Shown here piece after piece: positions 26,210-35,700 of a stretch of 64,000 bases of DNA (positions are counted from its first letter, which is position 1; the number at the start of each line of letters is the position of its first letter). The position numbers and the translations under genes are program-made. The notes beneath the pieces are model-generated. The model ran no database searches. It saw nothing but the letters and a program-made list of their open reading frames with translations, and was not told the DNA's origin. The stretch is from Mesorhizobium sp. SCN 65-20 (GTDB lineage: Bacteria; Pseudomonadota; Alphaproteobacteria; Rhizobiales; Rhizobiaceae): positions 1 to 64,000 of the forward strand of contig MEEF01000001.1 of the NCBI GenBank assembly GCA_001724355.1, written 5' to 3'.

Positions 26210-26290
26210 GATGTTAATTATATGATCGGCAATCACTAGCCGAGCGAGCAGATCGGGCGCATTATCTTCGTCGAGCGGAGGTAAGCAGCC

Positions 26291-26488
26291 ATGCGCTACA
26301 TTCTCGTTTCACTGACGATCGGACTCCTGGCGCCCCTGTCCGGCTGCATGTCGGACAACTACGACTACGTCACCGCCTTCCAGCCGAGCTACTATGGCGA
26401 AGGCATCAGCTTCAACTACGCCACCGGGCAGAAGGAGCTTCGTCTCCGCGAATTGCGCAGCGTTCCGGATCGGGAACTGCGCCGCTAG
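26291..26488 (+). CDS. Small lipoprotein of unknown function
   Basis: A 65-residue protein. A hydrophobic signal (RYILVSLTIGLLAP) ends in the lipobox L-S-G-C, with the lipidated cysteine at residue 19. The 46-residue mature part is tyrosine-rich (DNYDYVTAFQPSYYGEGISFNYATG) and ends in a charged segment ELRLRELRSVPDRELRR. GGAGG about 9 nt before the ATG is a good ribosome-binding site, which supports it as a real gene. It is probably anchored in the outer or inner membrane. No function is assigned. Confidence 0.72.
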   Translation: MRYILVSLTIGLLAPLSGCMSDNYDYVTAFQPSYYGEGISFNYATGQKELRLRELRSVPDRELRR

Positions 26489-26564
26489 CTTGGACCGGAG
26501 CGCATGAGGAAGGCCGAACGCGTCGGCGTCCGGCCAGCAGTGGTCGGTTGTCTGGTCGAGGCGG

Positions 26565-26753
26565 CTAACCCAGGCCTGCCGCCTCTGCTTCGGCATTCCG
26601 TTTCGATGCGTGCCCCGGCTCTCCGCGCAGTTCTCCGAACAGGTGCTCCGGCTGGCTGCGTGGCGTGTCGTACTCGCGCCGACACCAGGGGCACCGGACT
26701 GCGGCTCGTGGGCGTGGTCCTGCGCATGACTGACAGAACCTCAAGGCAAACAT
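26565..26753 (-). CDS. Small zinc-ribbon protein
   Basis: A 62-residue protein starting MFALRFCQSC. Two C-x-x-C pairs, C8-x-x-C11 (FCQSCAG) and RCPWCRREYDTP about 10 residues later, form a minimal zinc ribbon; the rest is charged and flexible (PEHLFGELRGEPGHASKRN). GGAGG stands 6 nt before the ATG at 26753, an excellent site. The frame stays open further upstream but without family-like sequence. It lies 285 nt downstream of tRNA-Gly on the same strand. It may be a nucleic-acid- or protein-binding accessory factor; no function is assigned. Confidence 0.55.
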   Translation of the reverse strand: MFALRFCQSCAGPRPRAAVRCPWCRREYDTPRSQPEHLFGELRGEPGHASKRNAEAEAAGLG

Positions 26754-27038
26754 CGTAGACCTCCATTGTCCCCGCGCTGGTCCCGGGGCTCTTGTTGCGA
26801 ATTCCGGCGTCGAGCGCCGGCCCGCAACATGGCTAGCAATGTCACGGAATTGTGGCGCTAGGCCTTTGACTCCAAAGACAAAATGTCTCGTTGACTTGCG
26901 CTGTGGCCATTCGCTGGGCAGCGGGGGAGTTTGCGGCAAGCCGTGGCATCCGCTCACGGCGGAACCTGGCATGGCGCGCCGGCTTGGCAGGGCCATGAGG
27001 CGCTACCGCTTGGGCTTGAGAGAAAGTGATCCGGGAAG

Positions 27039-27112
27039 TGGAGCGGGTAGCGGGAATCGAACCCGCGCGTTCAGCTTGGGAAGCTGACAAGCTACCATTA
27101 CATCATACCCGC
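27039..27112 (-). tRNA. tRNA-Gly (anticodon CCC)
   Basis: A complete cloverleaf on the minus strand. The acceptor arms are GCGGGTA and TACCCGC. The anticodon stem TCAGC/GCTGA encloses loop TTCCCAA, giving anticodon CCC. The T-arm is CGGGTTCGATTCCCG. Discriminator T and CCA are encoded (27042-27039). Length 74 nt. It reads glycine GGG codons. Confidence 0.95.
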
Positions 27113-27121
27113 GCACCAACT

Positions 27122-27150
27122 TGGTTAGCATCAGTCGCGCACAACGGCAA
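27122..27150 (-). promoter_or_regulatory. Possible promoter of tRNA-Gly
   Basis: On the minus strand TTGCCG (27150-27145) and TAACCA (27127-27122) are separated by 17 nt. The -10 is weak and the start site would be only a few bases before the mature tRNA. Confidence 0.3.
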
Positions 27151-27349
27151 TCGGCGATCTAATTCGCGTTCGCGCTGTGAACGGAAATCGATCTGAAGCC
27201 GTTGTCTCGGCGCTGGAAACCCTGATTTATGCTACCGAAGACTGCGGCGTCGCATAAGCCAAGCTGTGGCGGGAAGTCTCCCCGCTCTTGAAGCATGCTC
27301 CGCAATCGCGATATTCCGGGTTGGGATCCAGAATCGCAGGAGAGTGAGC

Positions 27350-27613
27350 TTGAACGGACTGGCGCGTTTTCTCGGCGATAGCCCGATCAGGGTAATCGTC
27401 AAGCTGCTCGTGATCTCCTTCCTGGTCGGCATCGTGATGAATGCGTTCGGCTGGTCGCCTTACGACGTCCTGTACGGCGTCCGGGACTTCTTCCTCGACC
27501 TCTGGCGCACTGGGTTCCGCGCCATCGACCGGTTCCTCGGCTACATCCTTCTCGGCGCTGCGATCGTTGTACCCGCCTTCATAATCCTGAGGCTGTTCAG
27601 TCTCCGCAAATAG
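27350..27613 (+). CDS. Small two-helix membrane protein (DUF6460-like)
   Basis: An 87-residue protein with two membrane helices: about residues 17-34 (VIVKLLVISFLVGIVMNAFG) and 60-82 (FLGYILLGAAIVVPAFIILRLF), joined by an amphipathic loop SPYDVLYGVRDFFLDLWRTGFRAIDRF. The start is TTG at 27350, 7 nt after AGGAG at 27338-27342; an in-frame GTG at 27344 is too close to that site. It resembles the small DUF6460 proteins of Rhizobiales, whose function is unknown. It converges with the HDAC-like gene, leaving 2 nt. Confidence 0.7.
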   Translation: MNGLARFLGDSPIRVIVKLLVISFLVGIVMNAFGWSPYDVLYGVRDFFLDLWRTGFRAIDRFLGYILLGAAIVVPAFIILRLFSLRK

Positions 27614-27615
27614 GC

Positions 27616-28512
27616 TCAGGCAAAAGCTGCGGCCGTTTCGAAGAGTATCGCGTGGCGCCTGGCCAGGGCTTCGACATCGCTCGAATAGCCTCCGCCGATC
27701 ACGCCGCAGACCGGCACGCCGGCTTCGCGGAAATGCTCCAAAACGAGGCGTTCGCGCCGTCGGAGCCCGTCGTCGCTGAGCGCCAGCCGGCCCAACCGGT
27801 CGTCGCGGTGCGGGTCGACGCCGGCATTGTAGAACACGATGTCCCACGGCCTACGCCGCGACAGGTCATCGAGGGCGTCGGCCAAGACCTCCAGATAGGC
27901 ATCGTCGCCGGTGCCGTCCGGCAAACCGATGTCCAGGCAGGATGCAACCTTGCGCACCGGATAGTTCTTTTCGGCATGCATGGAGAAGGTGAAGACCGCC
28001 GCGTTGCCGGCGAGGATCTGCGCGGTGCCGTCGCCCTGGTGGACGTCGAGGTCGACGACCAGAACGTTTTCGGCACGGCCTTCGGCCAGCAACCCCAGCG
28101 CTGCCACGGCGACGTCGTTGAACGTGCAGAAACCGGCGCCCTGGCCGCGCCGTGCATGATGGCTGCCGCCTGCCGCGTTGCATGCGATGCCATGGGCGAG
28201 CGCGAGCCGCGCGGCAAGCAACGTACCTCCGGCGGCGAGTTGGGCGCGGCGCGACACGCGCTCGCCGACCGGAAACCCGATCTCGCGCTCGACAAGCGCC
28301 GGAACAGTGCAGGCCAGCACCTGTGCGACATAGGCGGGGTCGTGCGCCAGGCAGAGCAATTCCGGCGAAATAGGCTCGGCGGCGGTAAGGCCCGAGGTGA
28401 GCCCGAGCGCTTCCAGTTGCTGCATGAGATGCCGGTACTTGCCCATGGGAAAGCGATGGCCGGCTGGAAAGCCTGCGTCGTAGTCGGGGTGGCTGACGAT
28501 CTGAAGTGGCAT
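27616..28512 (-). CDS. Histone-deacetylase-family hydrolase (acetoin utilisation / acetylpolyamine amidohydrolase type)
   Basis: A 298-residue member of the HDAC superfamily. The active site is visible: the histidine pair and channel in AGGSHHARRGQGAGFCTFNDVAVAA, zinc ligands D and H in VVDLDVHQGDGTAQ, and the third zinc-ligand aspartate in YNAGVDPHRDDRLGRLALSD. It would remove acetyl or acyl groups from a lysine or polyamine-like amide in the cytoplasm. The start ATG at 28512 (PLQIVSHPDYDAGFP) gives the family N-terminus, although its ribosome-binding site is weak; an upstream start at 28590 adds 26 unlikely residues. It is divergent from the MATE exporter gene. Confidence 0.85.
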   Translation of the reverse strand: MPLQIVSHPDYDAGFPAGHRFPMGKYRHLMQQLEALGLTSGLTAAEPISPELLCLAHDPAYVAQVLACTVPALVEREIGFPVGERVSRRAQLAAGGTLLAARLALAHGIACNAAGGSHHARRGQGAGFCTFNDVAVAALGLLAEGRAENVLVVDLDVHQGDGTAQILAGNAAVFTFSMHAEKNYPVRKVASCLDIGLPDGTGDDAYLEVLADALDDLSRRRPWDIVFYNAGVDPHRDDRLGRLALSDDGLRRRERLVLEHFREAGVPVCGVIGGGYSSDVEALARRHAILFETAAAFA

Positions 28513-28631
28513 GACGACTGCTGAACCAGGGCTGGCATTGGATTGGACGCCGAGCGTAGACGGTTGCACTGCCGGGCGAAACCGGTGCAATTGCGCCGCC
28601 GGCTGGAATCACGCCGCGGGAGGGGAATACA

Positions 28632-29990
28632 TTGGAAGCAGCGTCGCAGGTCAAACGTATCTCGGCGTTTGACGTCAACAATCGCACGGTGCTCGCGATC
28701 GCGGTGCCGATGACGCTCGCATACCTCACAACCCCCTTCATCGGCCTCGTCGGTACGGGCGTGGTTGGCCAGTTCGGCGACGCGGCGCTGCTCGGAGGCC
28801 TCGCCGCCGGTGCGGTCGCCTTCGACGTGGTCTTCACCAGCTTCAATTTCCTCCGGGCGGGCACGACCGCCTTCGTAGCGCAGGCCTTTGGCCGCGACGA
28901 CGCAGCGGAAGAGCAGGCAATTTTCTGGCGGGCGGCGATCATCGCAGTGGTCGCCGGCATTGTGCTCGCGCTCACCGCCCCGCTGACCTCGCTTGCCGGG
29001 CAGTGGTTCATGTCGGCGGAGGCTCGGGTCAACGAAACGCTCGACACCTATGTCCGCATCCGCATGCTCGGGGCGCCCTTCGCCCTGATGAACTACGCCA
29101 TACTCGGCTACGTCCTCGGCCGCGGCGAGGGCGGCTTCGGGTTGTTGCTGCAGGTGACGCTCAACGGCGTCAACATCGCGCTCTCGATCCTGCTCGGCCT
29201 TGAAATGGGCTGGGGTGTCGAAGGGGTGGCCTGGGCTGCGGTGGTGGGTGAGGCGGTGGGCATGATGGTCGGCCTGGCAGTGCTGCTGCATCGGTTTTCC
29301 AAAGGCACACGGCTGAAGCGCTCGCAACTGCTCGATGTCCAGGCTTTCCGCCGCATGTTCGTTCTCAACCGCGACATCATGATCCGTTCGTTTTCGCTGC
29401 TTGCCGCCTTCGCGCTGTTCACCAGGCAGGGCGCGCAGTTCGGCACGGTGACGCTCGCGGCAAATGCGGTGCTGATGAACTTCTTCCTCGCCGCCGGCTT
29501 CTTCCTCGATGGCTTTGCAACGGCCGCCGAGCAACTCGCCGGCCGTGCCGTCGGGGCCCGCTACGAACCTGCCTTCCGCAAGGCGGTCTCGCTATGCGCC
29601 ATCTGGGGCTTTGCTCTGGCCGGCACGATGACCACGGTCCTGCTCGTGTTCGGGGCCGACCTCATCGCGCTGATCTCGACGGCCGAGGATGTCCGTGCGG
29701 CCGCGGTGGCATATCTGCCCTGGGCTGCCTTCACGGCGCTGAGCGGGGTCCTGGCCTTCCAGATGGACGGCGTCTTCATCGGGGCGGCCTGGTCGCGCGA
29801 CATGCGCAACATGATGATGCTGTCGCTCGGCATCTTCGTCGCAGCACTTCTGACGCTGGCGCCGGCATTCGGCAATGCAGGCCTGTGGGCGTCACTGCAT
29901 CTGTTCCTGATCGCGCGCGGCCTCTGCCTCCTGGCATTGCTGCGACCGCGCGCCCGGGCGACCTTTCAGAGGGGCGTCGCTGCCCACTGA
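28632..29990 (+). CDS. MATE family multidrug/toxin exporter
   Basis: A 452-residue protein with about 12 membrane helices in two similar halves. The first half starts RTVLAIAVPMTLAYLTTPFIGLVGTGVVGQFG and the second half near residue 250 (MIRSFSLLAAFALFTRQGAQFGT). This is the DinF-like branch of MATE transporters, which export cationic or organic compounds using Na+ or H+. The start is TTG at 28632, with GGGAGGGG upstream; no in-frame ATG exists before the first helix. Its last 25 nt overlap the 3' end of pyrD on the other strand. Confidence 0.85.
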   Translation: MEAASQVKRISAFDVNNRTVLAIAVPMTLAYLTTPFIGLVGTGVVGQFGDAALLGGLAAGAVAFDVVFTSFNFLRAGTTAFVAQAFGRDDAAEEQAIFWRAAIIAVVAGIVLALTAPLTSLAGQWFMSAEARVNETLDTYVRIRMLGAPFALMNYAILGYVLGRGEGGFGLLLQVTLNGVNIALSILLGLEMGWGVEGVAWAAVVGEAVGMMVGLAVLLHRFSKGTRLKRSQLLDVQAFRRMFVLNRDIMIRSFSLLAAFALFTRQGAQFGTVTLAANAVLMNFFLAAGFFLDGFATAAEQLAGRAVGARYEPAFRKAVSLCAIWGFALAGTMTTVLLVFGADLIALISTAEDVRAAAVAYLPWAAFTALSGVLAFQMDGVFIGAAWSRDMRNMMMLSLGIFVAALLTLAPAFGNAGLWASLHLFLIARGLCLLALLRPRARATFQRGVAAH

Positions 29991-31042
29991 TCGAGCTTGC
30001 TGTCGCGCAATTCGGCAATGCTCTTGAGGCCCTCGCGCTGGGCGAAGTCGGACATGCCGCGCACGATGCGCGCCGGCAGCGACGGGCCGGCATAGATCAT
30101 TCCGGTGTAGAGCTGGACCAGATCTGCGCCGGCACGGATCTTCTCGAGTGCCGTCTCCGAGGAATCGACGCCCCCGACGCCAATGATGGCCCGCTTGGGG
30201 CCGAGCAGCTTGCGCATGCGGGCGAGCACCGCCGTCGAGCGCGCAAACAGCGGCTTGCCGGACAGTCCGCCCGTCTCGCCGGTATGGGCCCGGCTGCTGA
30301 GCGGCGGACGCGTGATCGTGGTGTTCGACACGATCACGCCTTCCAGCGCGCTCTCCGTCACCACTGCGGCGATGTCCTCGAGTTCGGCTTCGTGAAGATC
30401 GGGTGCGATCTTGAGGAAGATCGGTACGGTCAGGCCCGTTTCGGCTCGCGCGGCCACGACGGCGGCCAGCAACTCGGCAAGCTGCTCGCGCGCCTGCATG
30501 TTGCGCAGACCCGGCGTGTTGGGCGAGGAAATGTTGACGGTGAGGTAAGAGGCGTGGCGGGCGAAGCGCTTCACGCCGATAGCGTAGTCCGCGACGCGGT
30601 CGGTGCTGTCCTTGTTCGCACCGACATTGACGCCGACGATGCCGGGCTTGCCGGCGCGCGCGGCGAGCCGCCTTTCAGCGGCGTCATGACCCTCGTTGTT
30701 GAAGCCCAGGCGGTTGATGACCGCATCGTCTTCGACCAGCCGGAAGATGCGCGGCTTGGGATTGCCCGACTGCGCCAGCGGGGTCACGGTCCCGACTTCG
30801 GCGAAACCGAAACCGAGGCCGAGCAGGGCGTCCGAAACCTCGGCGTTCTTGTCATAGCCGGCCGCCATTCCCAACGGATTGGGAAAGTCGAGCCCGGCGA
30901 CCCTGACCTGGAGGCGCGCGTCGTGGGGAGCACGGCCGCCGACGGGCAGGCCGCATCGCAGGGCCTTGATCGACAGGCCGTGGGCGGCCTCCGGATCGAA
31001 GCTGAAGAGGACGTGGCGGCCCAGCCTGTCGAGTGCGCTCAT
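29966..31042 (-). CDS. pyrD: Dihydroorotate dehydrogenase (quinone), class 2
   Basis: A 358-residue membrane-associated FMN enzyme. The N-terminal helix region (SALDRLGRHVLFSFDPEAAHGL) is typical of class 2. Substrate and FMN residues lie in AAGYDKNAEV, NRLGFNNEG, VNISSPNTPGL (catalytic serine), SNTTITRPPL, and GVGGVDSSETALEKIRAGADLVQLYT. It oxidises dihydroorotate to orotate and passes electrons to quinone. The ATG overlaps the upstream DUF952 stop by 4 nt (ATGA), indicating coupled translation. Its 3' end overlaps the convergent MATE gene by 25 nt. Confidence 0.95.
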   Translation of the reverse strand: MSALDRLGRHVLFSFDPEAAHGLSIKALRCGLPVGGRAPHDARLQVRVAGLDFPNPLGMAAGYDKNAEVSDALLGLGFGFAEVGTVTPLAQSGNPKPRIFRLVEDDAVINRLGFNNEGHDAAERRLAARAGKPGIVGVNVGANKDSTDRVADYAIGVKRFARHASYLTVNISSPNTPGLRNMQAREQLAELLAAVVAARAETGLTVPIFLKIAPDLHEAELEDIAAVVTESALEGVIVSNTTITRPPLSSRAHTGETGGLSGKPLFARSTAVLARMRKLLGPKRAIIGVGGVDSSETALEKIRAGADLVQLYTGMIYAGPSLPARIVRGMSDFAQREGLKSIAELRDSKLDQWAATPL

Positions 31043-31389
31043 TCCTGTTCGAACTCCGGAAAATCGTGGATGCCTTCCGCATTGAGCGGCAGCGGCTTCG
31101 CCCAGATGGCAGCGCTCGTCTCTAGCGGGGCGTAAAGATGGGGGAAGAGGGCACCCCCGCGCGAGACCTCGTATTTCAGCGCAGTGCCGAGTTTGCCGGC
31201 GTCGATGGCCACCAGCAGCAGGCCGCTTTGTCCGGCAAAATGCTTGGCAGCCGTCTCCTTCGCCTGCTCCGCGGTCGAGAAGTGGATGAAGCCGTCGGCG
31301 AGGTCGACCGGCGCGCCCTCGAACACGCCCTTGCGCTCGGCCTCCCGCCACATCGGCTCGGGACAGATCTTGTAGATAATCTTGGTCAT
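31039..31389 (-). CDS. DUF952 family protein
   Basis: A 116-residue protein starting TKIIYKICPEPMWREAERKG, with the family segment GAPVDLADGFIHFSTAEQAKETAAKHFAG and the C-terminal SRGGALFPHLYAPLETSAAIWAKPLPL. Histidines and acidic residues in IHFS and FPHLY are conserved in this family, whose fold is related to ADP-ribosyl transferase-like proteins; the activity is not known to me. It is coupled to pyrD by a 4-nt overlap, a pairing I recall from other Rhizobiales, which may point to nucleotide metabolism. No strong ribosome-binding site is visible. Confidence 0.82.
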   Translation of the reverse strand: MTKIIYKICPEPMWREAERKGVFEGAPVDLADGFIHFSTAEQAKETAAKHFAGQSGLLLVAIDAGKLGTALKYEVSRGGALFPHLYAPLETSAAIWAKPLPLNAEGIHDFPEFEQE

Positions 31390-31504
31390 ACGCGGGCTAT
31401 AGGCTGAAAGCACGATGCGGGGAAGGGTGGCCGAGGCCCGCCCCACCGCAATTTGGGCCTATTGCGGCGCGACAATGCCGCTGCCGTGTGAATGGAGAAT
31501 AACC

Positions 31505-31942
31505 ATGCGTTCCAGCGCCTTCCTGCTGATCCCCCTGCTTGCCGGACTTGGCGCCGGACCAGCCTTGGCGGCCGAGACGCAGCGCTTCCAGATGGAGAAG
31601 ACCGACAACGGCTACGTTCGGATGGACACCCAGACGGGCGAGATGTCGATCTGCGAGGAGCGAAGCGGCCAACTGGTGTGCAAGCTCGCCGCCGACGAGC
31701 GCTCGGCGCTGCAGGACGAGATCGGCCGGCTGCAGACGGAACTCAAGGCGATCGAAGAGCGAGTAGTGAAACTGGAGGGCTCGCTCACGGCCAAGCTCGA
31801 ATCGACCTTGCCGACCGAAGAGGAGTTCGAGAAGACGATGGGCTACATGGAGCGGTTCTTCCGCAGCTTCATGGGCATCGTCAAGGACTTCGAAAAGGAG
31901 GACAAGGCCGGGCAGCCCGCGCCGGCTCCGGACAAGACCTGA
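31505..31942 (+). CDS. Periplasmic coiled-coil protein of unknown function
   Basis: A 145-residue protein. A signal peptide (RSSAFLLIPLLAGLGAGPALA) is followed by QRFQMEKTDNGYVRMDTQTGEMSICEERSGQLVCKLAAD, a small beta segment with two cysteines likely to form a disulfide. Residues about 72-105 form a coiled coil (QDEIGRLQTELKAIEERVVKLEG). The C-terminus is acidic, ending PAPAPDKT. GGAG lies 7 nt before the ATG at 31505. A common hypothetical of Rhizobiales; no function is assigned. Confidence 0.75.
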   Translation: MRSSAFLLIPLLAGLGAGPALAAETQRFQMEKTDNGYVRMDTQTGEMSICEERSGQLVCKLAADERSALQDEIGRLQTELKAIEERVVKLEGSLTAKLESTLPTEEEFEKTMGYMERFFRSFMGIVKDFEKEDKAGQPAPAPDKT

Positions 31943-32095
31943 ACGCCGAGATGGGCCATTTGCCTTAAAGTTGAGCATGACCGACGGCTTCGGTGGCCGT
32001 TTTGTCTTTAAGTGCTTGAAATGACGCCGACGGACCGCATAATCGCGCCGGACGGTCCCGGGCGCGCAGATGGCCGGGACTTTGGGAGGGACACA

Positions 32096-32752
32096 GTGTC
32101 GGCTGGCCACAAGTTCGTCATCGCGGACGATCATCCGCTTTTCCGCGGTGCCCTCAAGCAGGCGATCGCCGGCCTTGCCGACGTGTCCAGCGTGCTCGAA
32201 GCGGGTGACTTCGAAAGCGTCAAGGCGATCGTCGCGGCCAACGAGGATCTCGATATCGTGCTGCTCGATCTTTCGATGCCGGGGGCCAGTGGCCTTTCGG
32301 GGCTGATCTCGTTGCGTGGCATCCATGCCACCGTGCCGGTGGTCATCATCTCCGCCCACGACGACCCCGAGACCATCCGGCGTGCGCTCGAACTGGGCGC
32401 CTCGGGCTTCATCTCGAAGTCGGCGAGCATGGACGAGATCAGGAACGCGGTGGAAACCGTTCTGTCGGGCGAGATCACCGCGCCCGGCGACATCGACCTC
32501 GGCGTCGAGCGCGATCCGGAGATTTCCGATCTCATCAAGCGTCTGCAGTCGCTCACGCCGCAGCAGACGCGTGTGCTCGGCATGCTCGCCGAGGGCTTGC
32601 TCAACAAGCAGATCGCCTACGAGCTCGGCGTTTCGGAAGCGACCATCAAGGCACATGTCTCGGCGATCCTGCAGAAGCTGGGCGTCGACAGCCGCACCCA
32701 GGCAGTGATCCTGCTGTCCAAGATCGGCGGCGAGCCGCGGCCTGCGGTCTGA
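32096..32752 (+). CDS. LuxR/NarL-type response regulator
   Basis: A 218-residue two-domain regulator. The receiver domain (about residues 5-120) has the acidic pocket IADDHPLF, the phospho-aspartate in DIVLLDLSMPGASG, and the lysine in GFISKSA. The C-terminal LuxR helix-turn-helix (about 145-205) is LTPQQTRVLGMLAEGLLNKQIAYELGVSEATIKAHVSAIL. The start is GTG at 32096, with GGGAGGG 5 nt upstream. It is encoded tail-to-tail, 2 nt from the giant SSF hybrid kinase, and is its likely partner. Homologues in Pseudomonas (ErcR/AgmR-type) pair with similar kinases, which is an inference from family knowledge. Confidence 0.88.
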   Translation: MSAGHKFVIADDHPLFRGALKQAIAGLADVSSVLEAGDFESVKAIVAANEDLDIVLLDLSMPGASGLSGLISLRGIHATVPVVIISAHDDPETIRRALELGASGFISKSASMDEIRNAVETVLSGEITAPGDIDLGVERDPEISDLIKRLQSLTPQQTRVLGMLAEGLLNKQIAYELGVSEATIKAHVSAILQKLGVDSRTQAVILLSKIGGEPRPAV

Positions 32753-32754
32753 CC

Positions 32755-35700
32755 CTATTCGGCGGCGTGAGCCATGCGCCGCATGCGGTTCATGAGCGAG
32801 CGCAACTGCGCAGGCTTGAGCGGCTTGTTGATTACCGCAACGTCGATCTCGTCGGCCGCGGCCCGCACCTCGTTTGACCGGTCCGCGGTGATCAGCACCG
32901 CCGGTGTGGCTTCCCCGAATGTCCCGCGCATGGTGCGGATCACGTCGAGCCCGTGCTCGCCATCGAGATGGTAGTCGGCGAGGATGATGTCGGGGGGCAG
33001 AACTCCCTCGGGGTCGGCCGCGAACTCTGCAGAGCCGGAATAGGTCCGGACGACGCAGCCCCAGCCCTCGAGCAGGAGCCGCATGCCCTCGAGGATGCGG
33101 GCGTCGTTGTCGATGCAGATAACCGACATGCCGTTGAGCGCCGTCGCCGCCTGCATGCGCGGCCGCTGCGAGGTCGTCGCAGGCAGCGCCTCGGCGGTCG
33201 TCACCGGCAGGATGACCGAGAAGCGGGTTCCCTTGTTCTTCTCGGACTGGATCTGGATTTCGAGCCGCAGCACACGCGCGATGCGGTCGACGATCGAAAG
33301 GCCGAGGCCTAATCCCTGCGCCTCGCGCATGCCGTCGTCGAGGCGGGTGAACTCTCGGAACACCGTCCCAAGCTTGTCGGCGGCGATGCCTATGCCGGTG
33401 TCGATGACCTGGATTTCGGCAAGCTCTCCGCGTCGCCTGACCCCGACCAGGATCTTGCCGCCGCGGGTGTACTTGATGGCGTTCGAGACGAGATTCTGGA
33501 TCAGCCGCCGCAACAGGTTGCGGTCGGTTTCCACGGCCAGCTTCGACGGCACGATCACGAGGTCGAGGTTCTTGGCTCGCGCCATGGGCAGGAAGTCGGT
33601 GCCGATCTGGCGCAGCAGTCCGTCGAGACGGAACACTGTTTCCGCGGGCTTCATGGCACCGGCATCGAGGCGCGAGATATCGAGCACGGCACCGAGGATC
33701 GTTTCCACCGATTCGAGCGAGGACTCGATGTTGCGCGCCGCCTGGCCCGCGTTCCCCTTGCCGGCCTTCTCGATGAGCGACGAGCAATAGAGGCGCGCGG
33801 CATTGAGCGGCTGCAGGATGTCATGGCCGGCAGCAGCCAGGAAGCGCGTCTTGCCGAGGTTTGCCTCTTCGGCGAGCATCTGCGCTTGGGCCAGTTCCTC
33901 GTTGACCCGGGTCAACTCGGCGGTGCGGCTCTTGACGCGCTGTTCGAGCGACTCGTTTGCCCGCTTGAGCGCTAGGTCGGCGGCGACACGCGCCGAGATG
34001 TCGGTGTATGTCGCCACGATGCCGCCGTCCGGCATCGGGTTCGAGCGCATTTCGATAATCCGGCCGCTGGTCTTGAGTTCGATCTGCCATGGCCCGCCGA
34101 AGCCTGTCAGGCGGTTCAGCGTGATGACGCGCGAGGTCTGCGGGATGTCGCCGCGGGCGACCAGGTAGCCGAGGATGCGGTCGATCGAGACGCCGACCTG
34201 TCCCATGTCATCAGGCAGGTCGAACAGCGAACGGTACTGCCGGTTCCAGCAGATCAGCCGGAAGTCCTGGTCGAAGACGGTGATGCCCTGTTCCATCTGG
34301 TCAAGCGCGATCTGCAGCAGGTCGCGGTTGTGCTGCAGAGCTTCCGTGGCATCGTCGAGCAGCCGGAAGGTGTCCTTGGCGGAGTTGTCGCCGCGCTTGA
34401 ACAGCAGCGACAGGATCAGCCGCGCCGATGACGAGCCCACCGCGCTGGCGAGCAATTGCTCCGAGAAGCGGATCACGTCCATGCCCGCCTGCTCGTTGCC
34501 GTTGAGCTTGCTGCCGCTTTCGTTCTCGAAGGTCTGGAACGACCGTTCGGTGCGCTCGACGCCCAGATAGCGGGCGATCGTGTCCTTGAGGTCGTTGATG
34601 GTGATCGCCGTGCGGAAGCGCCGCAGGCTGGGCATCGGGCTCGTGTCGCGCGGCACGAAGATGGAGGCCTGGATGCGCTCGAGCGGCACCGAGGCGCGCG
34701 TAAGCGAGCCGAACACGAAGAATAGCGTGTTGATCGCCAGGCTCCAGAGGACGCCGTGGTTGAGCGGCTCGGCCGCCGTGCCGAACAGCGCCTGCGGGCG
34801 CAGGGCCTCTATGCCGAACAGGCCGTCGGTGATGATCGAGGCGTCCGGGGATGCCAGCGAAGGCAACAGCAGCGTGTAGCACCAGGTGGCGATGCCGGCA
34901 GTCATGCCGAGGGCGGCACCTCGGGCGTTGGCGCGGCGCCAGATCAGGCCGCCGATGAAGGAGGGCGCGAACTGCGCGATCGCAGCGAAAGACATAAGGC
35001 CGATGGATGCCAGGCGCGTGTTGTTGGTGCTTTCGCGATAGTAGAGGAAGGCGATGAAGAGGATGATGAAGATCGAGGCGCGGCGGATGTTGAGGATGAT
35101 CGCCGACCAGTCCTCCGTATCGCCGGACTTGGTCTTGATCAGCCGGCGCACGAAGATCGGGATCACCAAATCGTTGGAGATCATGATCGACAGCGCGACG
35201 CTTTCCACGATCACCATTGCGGTCGCCGCCGACAGGCCGCCGACGAAGGCCACCATCGCCAGGAAATCGTGGCCCTTGAACAGCGGCAAGGACAGCACGT
35301 AGAGGTCGCCGGTCGTGGCGGAGCCGACGATGGCGATGCCCGCGAAGGCGATCGGCAGCACGAACAGATTGATCGCCACCAGATAGGCCGGGAACACCCA
35401 GGCGGCGGTGCGCAATTCGCTTTCGCTGCGGTTCTCCACGATCATCACGTAGAACTGGCGCGGCAGCATGATGATGGCGAAGCCGCTCATGACGGTGACG
35501 ACGAGCCAGGTTCCGAGCGAGGTGCCGTAGCCCATGGCATCGCGGACCTGCTCGCTGTTGGCGAAGCTGTCGAACATCGCGCTGGGGCTGCCGAACAGGC
35601 TGAACGTGACCAGCAGTCCGATGGCGAGGAAAGCCACCAGCTTGACGATGGATTCGACCGCGACCGCAAGCACCAGTCCGTTCTGGTGCTCGGTAGCATC

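Noticed and set aside
26504-26758. Plus-strand open frame opposite the zinc-ribbon gene
   Set aside because: It has no ribosome-binding site and no recognisable domain, while the minus-strand frame has GGAGG and conserved cysteine pairs.
27141-27205. Inverted repeat ACAACGGC / GCCGTTGT upstream of tRNA-Gly
   Set aside because: The arms are only 8 bp and about 49 nt apart, so chance occurrence in GC-rich DNA is likely and there is no supporting context.
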